A DNA stretch of 46,072 bases from an uncultured Propionibacteriaceae bacterium (lineage in GTDB: Bacteria > Actinomycetota > Actinomycetes > Propionibacteriales > Propionibacteriaceae), in the NCBI GenBank assembly GCA_945911015.1, contig CAMDZW010000030.1, positions 1 to 46,072 of the forward strand, given 5' to 3'. Each line of letters starts with the position of its first letter. Within the stretch, counting starts at the first letter, position 1. Shown here one piece after another: positions 24,719 through 33,656 of this stretch. Under the pieces are notes generated by a model. The model made no database searches. It had not been told where the DNA came from and worked only from the letters and a program-made list of their open reading frames with translations. The position numbers and the translations under genes are program-made.

Positions 24719-27547
24719 ATGACTGGGTCTCCCCAGATCAGTCGCAGGACACTCCTCGGAGGCGCCGGCGTGGCAGGCATGGCATCGGTCTTGCCGGTCA
24801 CAACGGCCCGAGCCGACGACGCCAGCGATTTTGCGTTGATGCGCAGCCGGTACCGCGAGCTGCTGATCGGAACCACCTTTGACCTCAGCGATCCACTCAT
24901 CGCCGATGGCGTGGCCAGTGTGGACGAGGCAGTGGAGCTGGCGAGGGACCTGCTGGTCCCCGACGACAACCGGGACAGAGTCTTCTCCGACCTACCCCTC
25001 ACCGAATCGGCCAACATCGTGGTCAGCTACAGCCGACTGCTGTCGATATCCTACGCCTACCAGATCCCCACCGCACAAGGGCATCAGGATCCCGCGATCC
25101 TCGACGAGATCCTGGCCGGACTCGACACCGTCGAACAGGTCTACACCGCGGGCGCGGACGAATTCGGCAACTGGTGGCACTGGGAGATCGGCGGTCCGGT
25201 GAACCTGGCCGGGATTCTGATCATGCTGGACGGTCTCGTCCCCGCCGCCGACCTTGAGCGCTACGTTGCCGCGATGGACTGGTTCGTGGCCGATCCGGCG
25301 TGGCAGTTCGAACGCTATCCGAACCGGGACTTGTTGGAGTCCTCGGGGACCAACCGGGTGGATCTGTGCCGCAATGCCTTGTTGATCGGCATCGTGGCCG
25401 AGTCGGCCGATCATGTGACTCTGGCGACCGATCGGTTGTCGGTGGCCTTCGCGTACGGATCGGAGCTGCCCGACACCGGCTTCTACGCCCAACAAGGGCT
25501 CTACCCGGACGGCTCCTTCCTCTACCAGGGCAGGGTTCCCTACACCGGCTCCTACGGGATCGACATGATGTCCGGGCTGTCACGTGTGCTGGGTCTGCTC
25601 GGTGGCACCACCTGGGAGGTGACCGACCCGCGGGTCAGCAGGATCCTTGACGCCGTGGAGACGGCATTCGCCCCGATCATCGTGGACGGACAGGTGATGG
25701 ACGGGGTGCGTGGCCGCTCGATCGCCCGCTCGGGCACCCCGGCCTTCAGCTACGGAATCACTCTGGTGGAGAGCATCCTGCGGTTGGCCCCGGCCGCCGA
25801 CGCCGCGACCCAGTCCCGCTGGCGCAACCTCTGTGCCGGCTGGCTGGAGCGGGCCTCGGCCGTGGTGGACCCCTTGGCGAATGCGTCGATGCCAAGGATC
25901 TCGGTCATCAAGGAGTTGCTGGCTGATCCGAGCGTGGAGCCTGCTGACGAACCCGTGGGGTTCACCATCTTTCCCTCGATGGCGAGGGTGGTGCATCGAG
26001 GACCGGGCTGGGCCTGCATGGTGAGTGCGGCCAGTGATCGGGTGTCGGTCTACGACTACCAGCTCGGCGAGAACTACCGCGGCTTCCACACCGCCGCTGG
26101 CTGGACGCAGCTGTACACCGCCGCCGATCCCGCGCAGTTCAGCGACGGCTTCTGGCCGACCATTGACCTCTACCGCCTGCCCGGCACCACGGTTGACACC
26201 CAGGAGTTGGCCCGCGGTGCCGGGGGCGGCAGCGCCGGGAAGACGCTGGCGCCCAATGCGTGGGCCGGTGGGGTCGCGCTCGACTCCGGTCGTGGAACCT
26301 TCGGCCAGCACCTCCACGGTGTGGGCTCGGAGATGACGGCTCATCAATCGTGGTTCTGCCTGCCGGACCGGATCGTTGCCCTGGGTGCCGGGATCATCGG
26401 CGGCAGCGGCGAGCCGATCATCACCACCATCGAGAACCGCAACCTGCACGCCGACGATGACACGGCGCTCACCGTCAACGGCACGACCCAACCCGTGACC
26501 GCCGACTGGGAGGATGTCTTCCCAGCCGGTTCCTGGGCGCATCTCGATGGGGTCGCCGGCTACGTCCTGATGGATGACCGCTGCCAGCTGGAGGCGAGTC
26601 GGAAGGAACGGACCGGGAGTTGGCGTGAGGTCAATGATGCCGGCAGTACGGACCCGATCACCCGAAGCTACGTCTCGTTGTCGTTGAACCACGGCGAAGC
26701 AGTGCCGCCGGTGCAGATCTTCGTCGACACGAACAGCCCCGAACCTGACTTCACCTCCGAGGGCAACTGGGTGACCTCGCCCACCCTCCACGGCTTCAGC
26801 GGGGAGCCCTGTCTGGCCACCTCGCCGGGCCAGGCCGGGATCGCCCGCGCGACCTGGCGGCCCCCAGTCGACACCGCCGGTGAGTACCGGGTGGAGGTGT
26901 GGTTCCCGGCCTATCCCAACAATGCGCCATCGGCTCCGTACACGGTCACCCATGCCGACGGCGAGGACACCGTCGTGCTTGACCAGATGGCCGACGCGGG
27001 GAGCTGGACGTCGTTGGGGGTGTATCGATTCGAGGCCGGCCGAGCCGAGGTGCGGATGGAGGTCGACGGCAGCGGCTTCCCCAAGGCCGATGCGGTGCGG
27101 CTCATCCAGGAGAGCGACCGGCCGACCGCCCCCGATTCCAGCTATGCCTATGCGCTTCTTCCCGGCGCCACTGCCGCCCAGACCAGTGCTGCAGCGGCCT
27201 CGGACGAGGTGAGCGTGCTCGCCAACACCTCCCAGGTCCAGGCGGTCGGGGCCGACAACGGCGCGACGATGCTGGCGAACTTCTTTGCTGCCGGATCAGT
27301 GCGACGGCTGAGCGTCGACGGAGCCTGTGCGGTTGGTCTGGACACCGCAGCCAACCCCGTACGGCTGGCCGTGTCGGACCCCACCGGCCAACGGGACCAG
27401 GTCGAGGTGCAGGTGTCTCTCGGGCGCGCGACGGTGACGTCGAAGGATGACACCGTGTCGGTGCACAAGGTTGGCGCGACCGTCACTGTCACGGTCGACA
27501 CCAGTGACCGCGACGGGCGCACCCATGTGATCGAACTGGAGCGCTGA
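24719..27547 (+). CDS. Secreted PL8-family polysaccharide lyase with inserted golvesin-like domain
   Basis: A 942-residue lyase of the hyaluronate/chondroitin AC/xanthan lyase family, which cleaves uronate-containing polymers by beta-elimination. A twin-arginine signal (ISRRTLLGG, residues 7-15) indicates secretion. The alpha-toroid holds NWWHWEIGGP (151-160), N212 (GTNRVDL), Y279 (PYTGSYG) and R333/R337 (RGRSIAR). The position nine residues before the tyrosine, histidine in characterised PL8 enzymes, is Q270 here. The beta domain is interrupted at ~664-803 by a golvesin-like module (YTVTHADG, KADAVRLI) and resumes with SYAYALLPG. GGAGG before ATG 24719 fixes the start. Substrate unknown. Confidence 0.88.
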   Translation: MTGSPQISRRTLLGGAGVAGMASVLPVTTARADDASDFALMRSRYRELLIGTTFDLSDPLIADGVASVDEAVELARDLLVPDDNRDRVFSDLPLTESANIVVSYSRLLSISYAYQIPTAQGHQDPAILDEILAGLDTVEQVYTAGADEFGNWWHWEIGGPVNLAGILIMLDGLVPAADLERYVAAMDWFVADPAWQFERYPNRDLLESSGTNRVDLCRNALLIGIVAESADHVTLATDRLSVAFAYGSELPDTGFYAQQGLYPDGSFLYQGRVPYTGSYGIDMMSGLSRVLGLLGGTTWEVTDPRVSRILDAVETAFAPIIVDGQVMDGVRGRSIARSGTPAFSYGITLVESILRLAPAADAATQSRWRNLCAGWLERASAVVDPLANASMPRISVIKELLADPSVEPADEPVGFTIFPSMARVVHRGPGWACMVSAASDRVSVYDYQLGENYRGFHTAAGWTQLYTAADPAQFSDGFWPTIDLYRLPGTTVDTQELARGAGGGSAGKTLAPNAWAGGVALDSGRGTFGQHLHGVGSEMTAHQSWFCLPDRIVALGAGIIGGSGEPIITTIENRNLHADDDTALTVNGTTQPVTADWEDVFPAGSWAHLDGVAGYVLMDDRCQLEASRKERTGSWREVNDAGSTDPITRSYVSLSLNHGEAVPPVQIFVDTNSPEPDFTSEGNWVTSPTLHGFSGEPCLATSPGQAGIARATWRPPVDTAGEYRVEVWFPAYPNNAPSAPYTVTHADGEDTVVLDQMADAGSWTSLGVYRFEAGRAEVRMEVDGSGFPKADAVRLIQESDRPTAPDSSYAYALLPGATAAQTSAAAASDEVSVLANTSQVQAVGADNGATMLANFFAAGSVRRLSVDGACAVGLDTAANPVRLAVSDPTGQRDQVEVQVSLGRATVTSKDDTVSVHKVGATVTVTVDTSDRDGRTHVIELER

Positions 27548-27591
27548 CCCGTACCGGACCAAGACGGGACGTCCGCTCCGAGACCGGCGAC

Positions 27592-29184
27592 TCAGATCAT
27601 GTACTGCAGTCGTACGGTGTCGGAGCGGCGTCGTCGGTCGCTGTCGACATCGATGGCCACCACACTGAACAGCAGACCGACCAGCTTCTCCGAGACCAGT
27701 CTTCCGTTGTAGGTCAGATATTTCACACCGGCGACGGTGTTGCCGCGCCACCCGGTGATGTGTTCGACACAGTCGCAGTAGTACGTCTCCATGTCGCGTC
27801 CCGACGACGAGATCGGCAGGATGTGGCCGTCGGGTCCGCCCAACAGCCGGTCGATGACTTTGATCGAGGACGGGAAGGTGAAGCTCCCCAGATGGGTGTA
27901 GCCCTCGAGCGAATCGGTGTCGGTGCACAGATACGGGTTGGGCTGGTACCAGTACTGGTTGGTCCGTTCCTCTCCCTCGCCGCTGGGGGTGACCACGACA
28001 TCGATGTTGTCGACGATCGTGTAGAGATGGCCGTAGAAGTTCTCGATCCCACGATAGGAGTGGACCGGCATCCACACATCGCCCCAGGCGGTGAACTCGG
28101 CCTCGGCCAGTGCACCGGTGGCGGCGACCGGCACCGTGCGGATCAGGTACTGCACCTCACCGGACCTGTTGCCCAGACCATTGGTGACGCCGCATGGCAG
28201 GACCGCATTGCCTCCCTGCGGGGCAAAGTACTTCTCATAGGCCTCGTACGAGGGATACTTCACCGCGCCGTCGCCCAGACCGCCGGTCCGGAAACCGTCG
28301 GCGTCGTCGGGAGCAAAGGGCTGTTGGATCTGGCGGGTGGCGTACTCGACCCACACCAAGAAGGTGAGGGCCCGCTGGCTCGCGTACTGCTGGATCAAAC
28401 CACCGGCAGCCTCGGCATGGGCGCGGCATTCGCGGCGGTTGATGTTGGAGACCGGACGGCCGAGTTGATTGCGCGCGGTGTTGCGGTCGCCCGGGTCGGT
28501 GTGGCAGTCCAGGGACACGTCATTGGTGACACCGCGGTAGCGGGCGGCACTGGCGGTGTGACCGGTCAGCTCGACCGTGGTGTGGACGCCGAGGTCGATC
28601 CCGGCTTGGTCATCCGCGGCCACTCGGCGGGTCGGAGACTCCACTCGGATCGAGCGTTCCCTGCTGACAAAGGAAGAAGTACAGACCGAGGCCAGGGCGC
28701 CGGTCTCGCGGTCGATGGTGCACTCATAGGCAGACAGCAGGTGGGGTGGGCTGAACCGGAACTCAGGATCACCCCATTCTGAGATGAGGATCGAGCGGCG
28801 GGTGCCGTCGGTGATCCAACGGTAGAAGAATCCGGGCACCTCGACCATCACATCGCCGTCGCTGCCGTCGAGCCGGGCCGGTGTCACCCCGTCGGCCTGC
28901 AGGGATGAGTCATCCTCGTGGAGGTGGTAGCGCACCACGCCGTCGCGGACCACGCAACGACGCATCCGAGACTGGATCGGCAGGGTGCGGTGCAGATCCA
29001 TGTCGGAGGCGATCCGGGTCACTGCCATCGGATCGGAGTCAGCTTCGTCCCAGGTCACCCCGTACCACGGAGTGGTGAACGTGGGATCGGTGGCGACCTT
29101 CTCCCGGTGGGCGGCGCGGAGCGACTTCTCCTGCTCCCGCTGTGCAGTCGCATACGCCTGAGCGCGCTCGGCTCGATCAGTCAT
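27592..29184 (-). CDS. C-type-lectin-fold protein resembling gut-Bacteroidetes phage/DGR-type proteins
   Basis: A 530-residue protein with no signal peptide and a charged helical start (residues 1-30). Blocks such as DMDLHRTLPIQSRMR (61-75), VMVEVPGFF (112-120), LSAYECTIDR (150-159), VEYATRQIQ (279-287), VLPCGVTNGLGNRSG (328-342) and SYRGIENFYGHLY (376-388) match, from memory, proteins common in human-gut Bacteroidetes and their phages. The final ~160 residues (RGIEN...GWRGNTVAG...NGRLVSEKLVGLLF) look like the C-type-lectin/formylglycine-enzyme fold used by diversity-generating retroelement targets and phage adhesins. It is convergent with the PL8 gene (44-base gap) and insulated from the heparinase-like gene by a terminator. 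It may bind glycans or be a domesticated phage protein. Confidence 0.7.
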   Translation of the reverse strand: MTDRAERAQAYATAQREQEKSLRAAHREKVATDPTFTTPWYGVTWDEADSDPMAVTRIASDMDLHRTLPIQSRMRRCVVRDGVVRYHLHEDDSSLQADGVTPARLDGSDGDVMVEVPGFFYRWITDGTRRSILISEWGDPEFRFSPPHLLSAYECTIDRETGALASVCTSSFVSRERSIRVESPTRRVAADDQAGIDLGVHTTVELTGHTASAARYRGVTNDVSLDCHTDPGDRNTARNQLGRPVSNINRRECRAHAEAAGGLIQQYASQRALTFLVWVEYATRQIQQPFAPDDADGFRTGGLGDGAVKYPSYEAYEKYFAPQGGNAVLPCGVTNGLGNRSGEVQYLIRTVPVAATGALAEAEFTAWGDVWMPVHSYRGIENFYGHLYTIVDNIDVVVTPSGEGEERTNQYWYQPNPYLCTDTDSLEGYTHLGSFTFPSSIKVIDRLLGGPDGHILPISSSGRDMETYYCDCVEHITGWRGNTVAGVKYLTYNGRLVSEKLVGLLFSVVAIDVDSDRRRRSDTVRLQYMI

Positions 29185-29260
29185 GGAGGCAGGGTAGCGA
29201 CGTCCCCTCCTCGGTGAAGTCATTCCCCGGCGGAGAAGTACGGACCACCGGGGACAAAGG

Positions 29261-29299
29261 AACGGCCGGGTCGACCCGTGGTGGGTCGACCCGGCCGTT
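29261..29299. terminator. Perfect 17-bp-stem hairpin terminator
   Basis: Arms of 17 bases (AACGGCCGGGTCGACCC and its complement) enclose a five-base loop. The hairpin lies 10 bases downstream of the heparinase-like gene's stop and upstream of the next minus-strand gene. It therefore ends the lyase transcript and separates the two units. Confidence 0.88.
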
Positions 29300-29309
29300 G
29301 TGCTCAGGC

Positions 29310-32300
29310 TCAGCTGGTCACCGAGTTGTCGATCCGGAACGTGGTGTCCCCGGTCCACACGGTGAACGGTGTGAACACCATCTCCGAGCTGCCGTCGTCG
29401 TTGATCTGGAATCCGGGATCGATCCGGTCGATCTCGATCAGAGTGGTGCCGCCCTCGGCGGTGACGGCCTTGATCGGATAGGCGTGGGTCTTGCCGTCCG
29501 GATGTGCCACGACCAGGGTCCGGCCCACGGCCCATTCCGGCACCGTGGCCGTGGTGAGGACCGCGTCGGTCTCGTCCTCGGCCATCTGGCGACGGGTGCC
29601 GGTGACCGGCCCGGTGACCGGGCCGTCATCGGTCAGGGACTGCCCGCCGGCCGTCAGCGAGGTGCCTCCGACGAGGTGGAGTGCGACGACCTCTCCCTCG
29701 CTCATCCGCACCCACCCGAGCTTTCCGGTCAGTGTCGCGTCCTCGGCGCTCAACGTGCCCGATCCGGTGAACGAGGACAGCACCAGGTCCACGGTCCCGT
29801 CGTCGTGGGTCACCTTCACGGCCAGGTCATCGGCGCTGCCGTCATGCTCGACCAGCTCGACCGAGCTGATGCGCGGGGTCTTGCCGGCCCCGTACGGCTC
29901 GACCACAGTGACGAAGTCACTGCGCAGGTCGCTGCCTTCACGCCGTACCACGAGTTTGGGCATCGTGTACTTGATGACCTCGGTGTTGAGGTCACCGGCC
30001 GCTCCCAACAGGCGGGTCGAACGGATCGAAGGCGAACGGCCCAGGAAGAGCTCGGTGCTCGGGCCGGCCTGTCCGAGGAAGTGGACACCGGAGCCCTCCT
30101 CCTCGTCGTCGAGCTCGGTGGTGAGGGTGACGTCGAATGCGCCGTCAGGAAGCTCTGCCCGGGAGACATCCCGTACGGAGATGTAGCCGTAGTAGTGGCC
30201 TTCGGCCGACCCGGTCTCGGTCTCACGGGTGGGTAGGACGACCTCCACCCCCTCAGGTAACAGATAGGGGCCGTACTCGGCGGTCGAAGCGGTGGTGGTC
30301 ATTGCCGCCTCGTGGTTGGCGTCGCCGTTGAAACTGAGCTCGTGACGTTCGCCGCCAGCCACCCGGAACAGGTCGAGCACATAACCCTCGTTGCGCTCGG
30401 CATCGGGATGCTTGATCGACCACACCTCACGGCAGTACCGGTTGGTCTGGTCATAGGCGGTGTCGAAGTGGGCCCGGATGGCCTGGATGTCGGTGTCGGC
30501 GGTGTCGAAGACCTCGAGCGAACCACCGTCGACCCCGGTCTCGGTGCTCATGTTGGAGCTGTCCACGGTCACTGTGTTGTGGCCCAGGGTGGTCTTGGTC
30601 CACTGACCGTCGAAGGTGTGGGTGTAGCCCAGATCCGGCAGCAACTCCTGGCCTTCGGCCCAGACGACGAGGTTCAACGGGTCGTAGTGGTTGTGACCGT
30701 ACTTCGGGGTGTACATGAGCCAGGTCTGGGCCGGGTTTGCCACGTCTGGATCTGACTCGTCCCGCAGTGTCCGGGCCTCCTCATCCAGCAAGGACATGCT
30801 GTTGATGCCCATCTTCCAGTTGGAAGACCCTTCATCCCTGCCCACACAGTGGAAACCGATGGTGTGCTTGCCGGCAGTGAGATCAATCCGGGCCAGGGTG
30901 AACGCCGGCTGCACTCCGGTGGCGCCACTGGCGAAGAAGTCGTGCTCACCCACGGCTTCACCGTCGATCCGCACCTCGTACCGGGCATAGCTGCCAGCAT
31001 GGAACGGCACCAGGTCCAGATCAAAGTCGCCTCCGGTGTCGAGGTCGAATTCCCAGACCACGAAGCCATCCGGGGTGGTCGATTCCAGTTGGATGGTGCC
31101 GGTCCCGGCGAAGTAGGCGGCCTCGGCACTCTGCTCGGTGACCGTCAGATCGAAGAACTGGTGGGTGATTCCGTACGGTCCACCGCTCGCGACCGGTCCC
31201 CGGCTGAGGCGTGAGATGCCCGAAGCGCCCAAGGTGAACGAACCGATGGGTTCAGGTGCATTGGCCTTCTCACTGGCCCAGGTGTCGGCTGTGGGGAAGG
31301 TCTTGGTGTCGGGATAGCAGAGCAGGTTGGGGATCCGCAGCGAGGCCGAGAGCACGGGCATCTTGGTGCGCAGCTTGAGGTCGACCAGGCGGAGTCCGGT
31401 GCGGGGTGACTCATAGCCTTCGGCATCGGTCCATCCGTCCAGCTTGTCAGCTGCGGCGACGGCTCCGCTGGAGGACTGGTTGTGGTACGAGACCGTGGTC
31501 TCCTTCCAGAAGCCGTCGAAGAGGAAGCTGCGGCGGGCGAACTCGGCTGCCCACTCGTACACCTCATGGGCATACTGCGAGTCGCCCAGTGCCTTGGCCA
31601 GTGAGCCGAGTGCGACATTGTTGGGTGCGGCCATGTTGCCGTAGGTCGCCGGGAAGGTGTGGACCCAGGCGAGGGCCGAGCCGAGGAAGTCGTCGATGAT
31701 CACCGACCGCACATCGGTGCCGAGCTCGGCACCGAGCACGTCGAGCGCATCGGTTTGCTCGATCTTCTCCAAGGTGCCGGCGATCCCGCTGATCGGGCTC
31801 AGGTCCGAGACCGACCAGCGGGTGAGCGCGCCACCCCAGTAGTAGTTGCGCGGGGTGGCCGCCGATGCCACGGGGCGATTGAACCACGGGTACTCGTTGG
31901 TCGACACCCAGCCACGATGGGCCTCGGCCAGTCGGTGCAGGAGGCGGGCCGCGCCCAGTGGATCGGTGCTCGCCAGGGTCGGCAGTGCACCGTAGACATG
32001 TTCGCGCTGCAGATACCACCGGTGGGCGCTGATGAAGTAGCGCTTGCCGGATGCGTCTTCGTGGTACGGGTAGGTGACCTCCTCGCCGAGCCGGTTGGTC
32101 ACCGTGATCGACTGGTCCTCAGGGAAGTCGTCGTTGGGATAGACCGTTCCGGTGGACGGGGCCACCAGCTGGTCCGGCTCGTCCGGAGAGAAGGCGTAGA
32201 GCCGGTCCGGGTGGAGCTCGGGGGTCTCCGGCAGGCCACAGAACCGGAACCCGGCACGGTCAGGCACCAGGTCCAGCAGGGCCTGGACGGCAGCAGACGG

Positions 32301-33410
32301 TGCAGCTGGGGTGACCTCGGTGTTCCCCCGCGGCGGATGGGGCTGGTTGCCGGGCAGCTGGTCGCCGGCCGTGATCAGGGCATCGCGGTCGAACCACAGG
32401 TGGGAGACCTGGTCGTCGCCAGTGCGCGAGACCGTGGTGACCCGGAGCCAGTACTGGCCCGGGACGGTGGGTTCAGGATGGTCGAAGTCGGCGGTGCGGA
32501 TCCGCGCGACCGCGACCTCGGTCTCGAGCCCGACCCAGTCACCACCGGGCGCACGCCAGTCGATGCTGATCTCGTCACGGACAGTGTCGTCGGGGATCTG
32601 GAGGTGCAGTCGCTTACGACTGAAGGCGAGATACTCCAACACGGGAAGGGAGATCTCCGACAGTGCAGCGGGCTTTCGGCCCTTGCGCACTGCGCCGACA
32701 CCGCCCAACAGGACCAGGGCGTAGCGGTCCTCGTCGACGACCGCGGTCCGGACTGGACGGGTTGAGCTGCCGTTGTACCAGATCACACCGGTGCGCAACG
32801 GCGCATCGCTGGTGGCGGGGCGGGTCATGTCCTCGTGGTCGACGACGACGTTGAGGCCGAGCTCGACTCCGGTGTCTGGTGAGATGCCGATTTCGGCGAA
32901 GGGGATCGAGACCGTGGCGGTGGTGAGGTCGTCGCCTGCGGCGAAGTCCGAGGTCGCGTCGGAGAGTTCGGTGTTCTCCCCTTCCCAGGTGAAGGTCGAG
33001 GCTGGTGTGGTCGGCCGGATCGCCACTGTGGTGACGAAGTGCTCGCTGTCGGCGCGGACCAGGACCGAGGCGTAGGCGACCGTGCTGGCCGGGGTGCCGG
33101 ACACGGCGATCCCGACATGGAGATGGGTGCTGTCGTGGACCAGATGGAGGGCGACCGGATCGGTCTCCTCGAGCCCGGCCAGCGAGGTGAATTGCTCCTG
33201 CACCGGTGGGCCCCACCTCGGATCGGTGAGGGTGCCGTCCGCGGTGACTCCGTCAACGGTGGTGGCGATGTGACTCAGTCCCGATCGGAGGGTGACCGCG
33301 GGGCCGTCGGGGTTCGGCTCCCGGGGGACGGCAGCGGCAGGCTGCCAGGGTCGCAGGGTCAGCGCTGCCGCCGTGGCGGAGGTGGCTGCGAGGAAGGAAC
33401 GACGCTTCAC
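29310..33410 (-). CDS. Giant secreted heparinase II/III-type polysaccharide lyase
   Basis: A 1366-residue secreted lyase. A signal peptide (MKRRSFLAATSATAAALTL) leads to an N-terminal CBM9-like beta-sandwich (residues ~45-235; DGTLTDPRWGPPV, TVSIPFAEIG). A linker with sandwich-like sequence follows (~250-350), then an alpha/alpha toroid (~450-720; FISAHRWYLQREHVYGALP, YGNMAAPNN). A beta module of about 120 residues (755-876; YARYEVRIDG...KHTIGFHCVG) resembling galactose-binding-like carbohydrate modules comes next. The heparinase II/III beta domain then has YGHNHYDPLNLVVWAEGQEL (904-923) and DLGYTH. Enzymes with this toroid/sandwich cleave uronate-containing polymers by beta-elimination. The polymer is not assignable. 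It is monocistronic, with its own promoter upstream and a terminator after. Confidence 0.88.
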   Translation of the reverse strand: MKRRSFLAATSATAAALTLRPWQPAAAVPREPNPDGPAVTLRSGLSHIATTVDGVTADGTLTDPRWGPPVQEQFTSLAGLEETDPVALHLVHDSTHLHVGIAVSGTPASTVAYASVLVRADSEHFVTTVAIRPTTPASTFTWEGENTELSDATSDFAAGDDLTTATVSIPFAEIGISPDTGVELGLNVVVDHEDMTRPATSDAPLRTGVIWYNGSSTRPVRTAVVDEDRYALVLLGGVGAVRKGRKPAALSEISLPVLEYLAFSRKRLHLQIPDDTVRDEISIDWRAPGGDWVGLETEVAVARIRTADFDHPEPTVPGQYWLRVTTVSRTGDDQVSHLWFDRDALITAGDQLPGNQPHPPRGNTEVTPAAPSAAVQALLDLVPDRAGFRFCGLPETPELHPDRLYAFSPDEPDQLVAPSTGTVYPNDDFPEDQSITVTNRLGEEVTYPYHEDASGKRYFISAHRWYLQREHVYGALPTLASTDPLGAARLLHRLAEAHRGWVSTNEYPWFNRPVASAATPRNYYWGGALTRWSVSDLSPISGIAGTLEKIEQTDALDVLGAELGTDVRSVIIDDFLGSALAWVHTFPATYGNMAAPNNVALGSLAKALGDSQYAHEVYEWAAEFARRSFLFDGFWKETTVSYHNQSSSGAVAAADKLDGWTDAEGYESPRTGLRLVDLKLRTKMPVLSASLRIPNLLCYPDTKTFPTADTWASEKANAPEPIGSFTLGASGISRLSRGPVASGGPYGITHQFFDLTVTEQSAEAAYFAGTGTIQLESTTPDGFVVWEFDLDTGGDFDLDLVPFHAGSYARYEVRIDGEAVGEHDFFASGATGVQPAFTLARIDLTAGKHTIGFHCVGRDEGSSNWKMGINSMSLLDEEARTLRDESDPDVANPAQTWLMYTPKYGHNHYDPLNLVVWAEGQELLPDLGYTHTFDGQWTKTTLGHNTVTVDSSNMSTETGVDGGSLEVFDTADTDIQAIRAHFDTAYDQTNRYCREVWSIKHPDAERNEGYVLDLFRVAGGERHELSFNGDANHEAAMTTTASTAEYGPYLLPEGVEVVLPTRETETGSAEGHYYGYISVRDVSRAELPDGAFDVTLTTELDDEEEGSGVHFLGQAGPSTELFLGRSPSIRSTRLLGAAGDLNTEVIKYTMPKLVVRREGSDLRSDFVTVVEPYGAGKTPRISSVELVEHDGSADDLAVKVTHDDGTVDLVLSSFTGSGTLSAEDATLTGKLGWVRMSEGEVVALHLVGGTSLTAGGQSLTDDGPVTGPVTGTRRQMAEDETDAVLTTATVPEWAVGRTLVVAHPDGKTHAYPIKAVTAEGGTTLIEIDRIDPGFQINDDGSSEMVFTPFTVWTGDTTFRIDNSVTS

Positions 33411-33467
33411 TGGGGATCTCCTTCAGAAGGTGCTGCCCCGTCGGTGGGGCGGCTGACAACACGTCAC

Positions 33468-33515
33468 ATTGAATAGAGACGTCTATATTGTGTCAATGGA
33501 ATGACCGGAATGACC
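33468..33515 (-). promoter_or_regulatory. Promoter/operator region of the heparinase-like gene
   Basis: Read on the minus strand: two tandem GGTCATTCC units (33515-33498), one base, then TTGACA (-35, 33496-33491), a 17-base spacer and TTCAAT (-10-like, 33473-33468). Within the spacer, 33472-33489 is an 18-base dyad (AATATAGAC / GTCTCTATT) with a single mismatched pair. Direct repeats abutting the -35 suggest an activator; the dyad in the spacer suggests a repressor. The rest of the 246-base gap (33411-33656) holds no gene I can support. Confidence 0.6.
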
Positions 33516-33656
33516 CAACACGGACCTATTTCAACGGTTCGATTTGTTGCAGGCTACCTCACCTAGCGCCGTTACTCGAAGATGGATTCAGAAGCGTGCA
33601 GTTCCCGTCGGGTCAGTGGGCCCGGCGCGCCGCTTCCGGCGGTGGGGCGAACTGCC

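Noticed and set aside
27592..29184. Active diversity-generating retroelement
   Set aside because: Only a target-like protein is present; no reverse transcriptase, accessory gene or template repeat was seen, and the C-terminal codons are not adenine-rich.
29220..29229. Another TCATTCC copy upstream of the lectin-fold gene
   Set aside because: It faces the wrong strand for that gene and has no -35 element at the fixed spacing; a chance 7-mer is likely.
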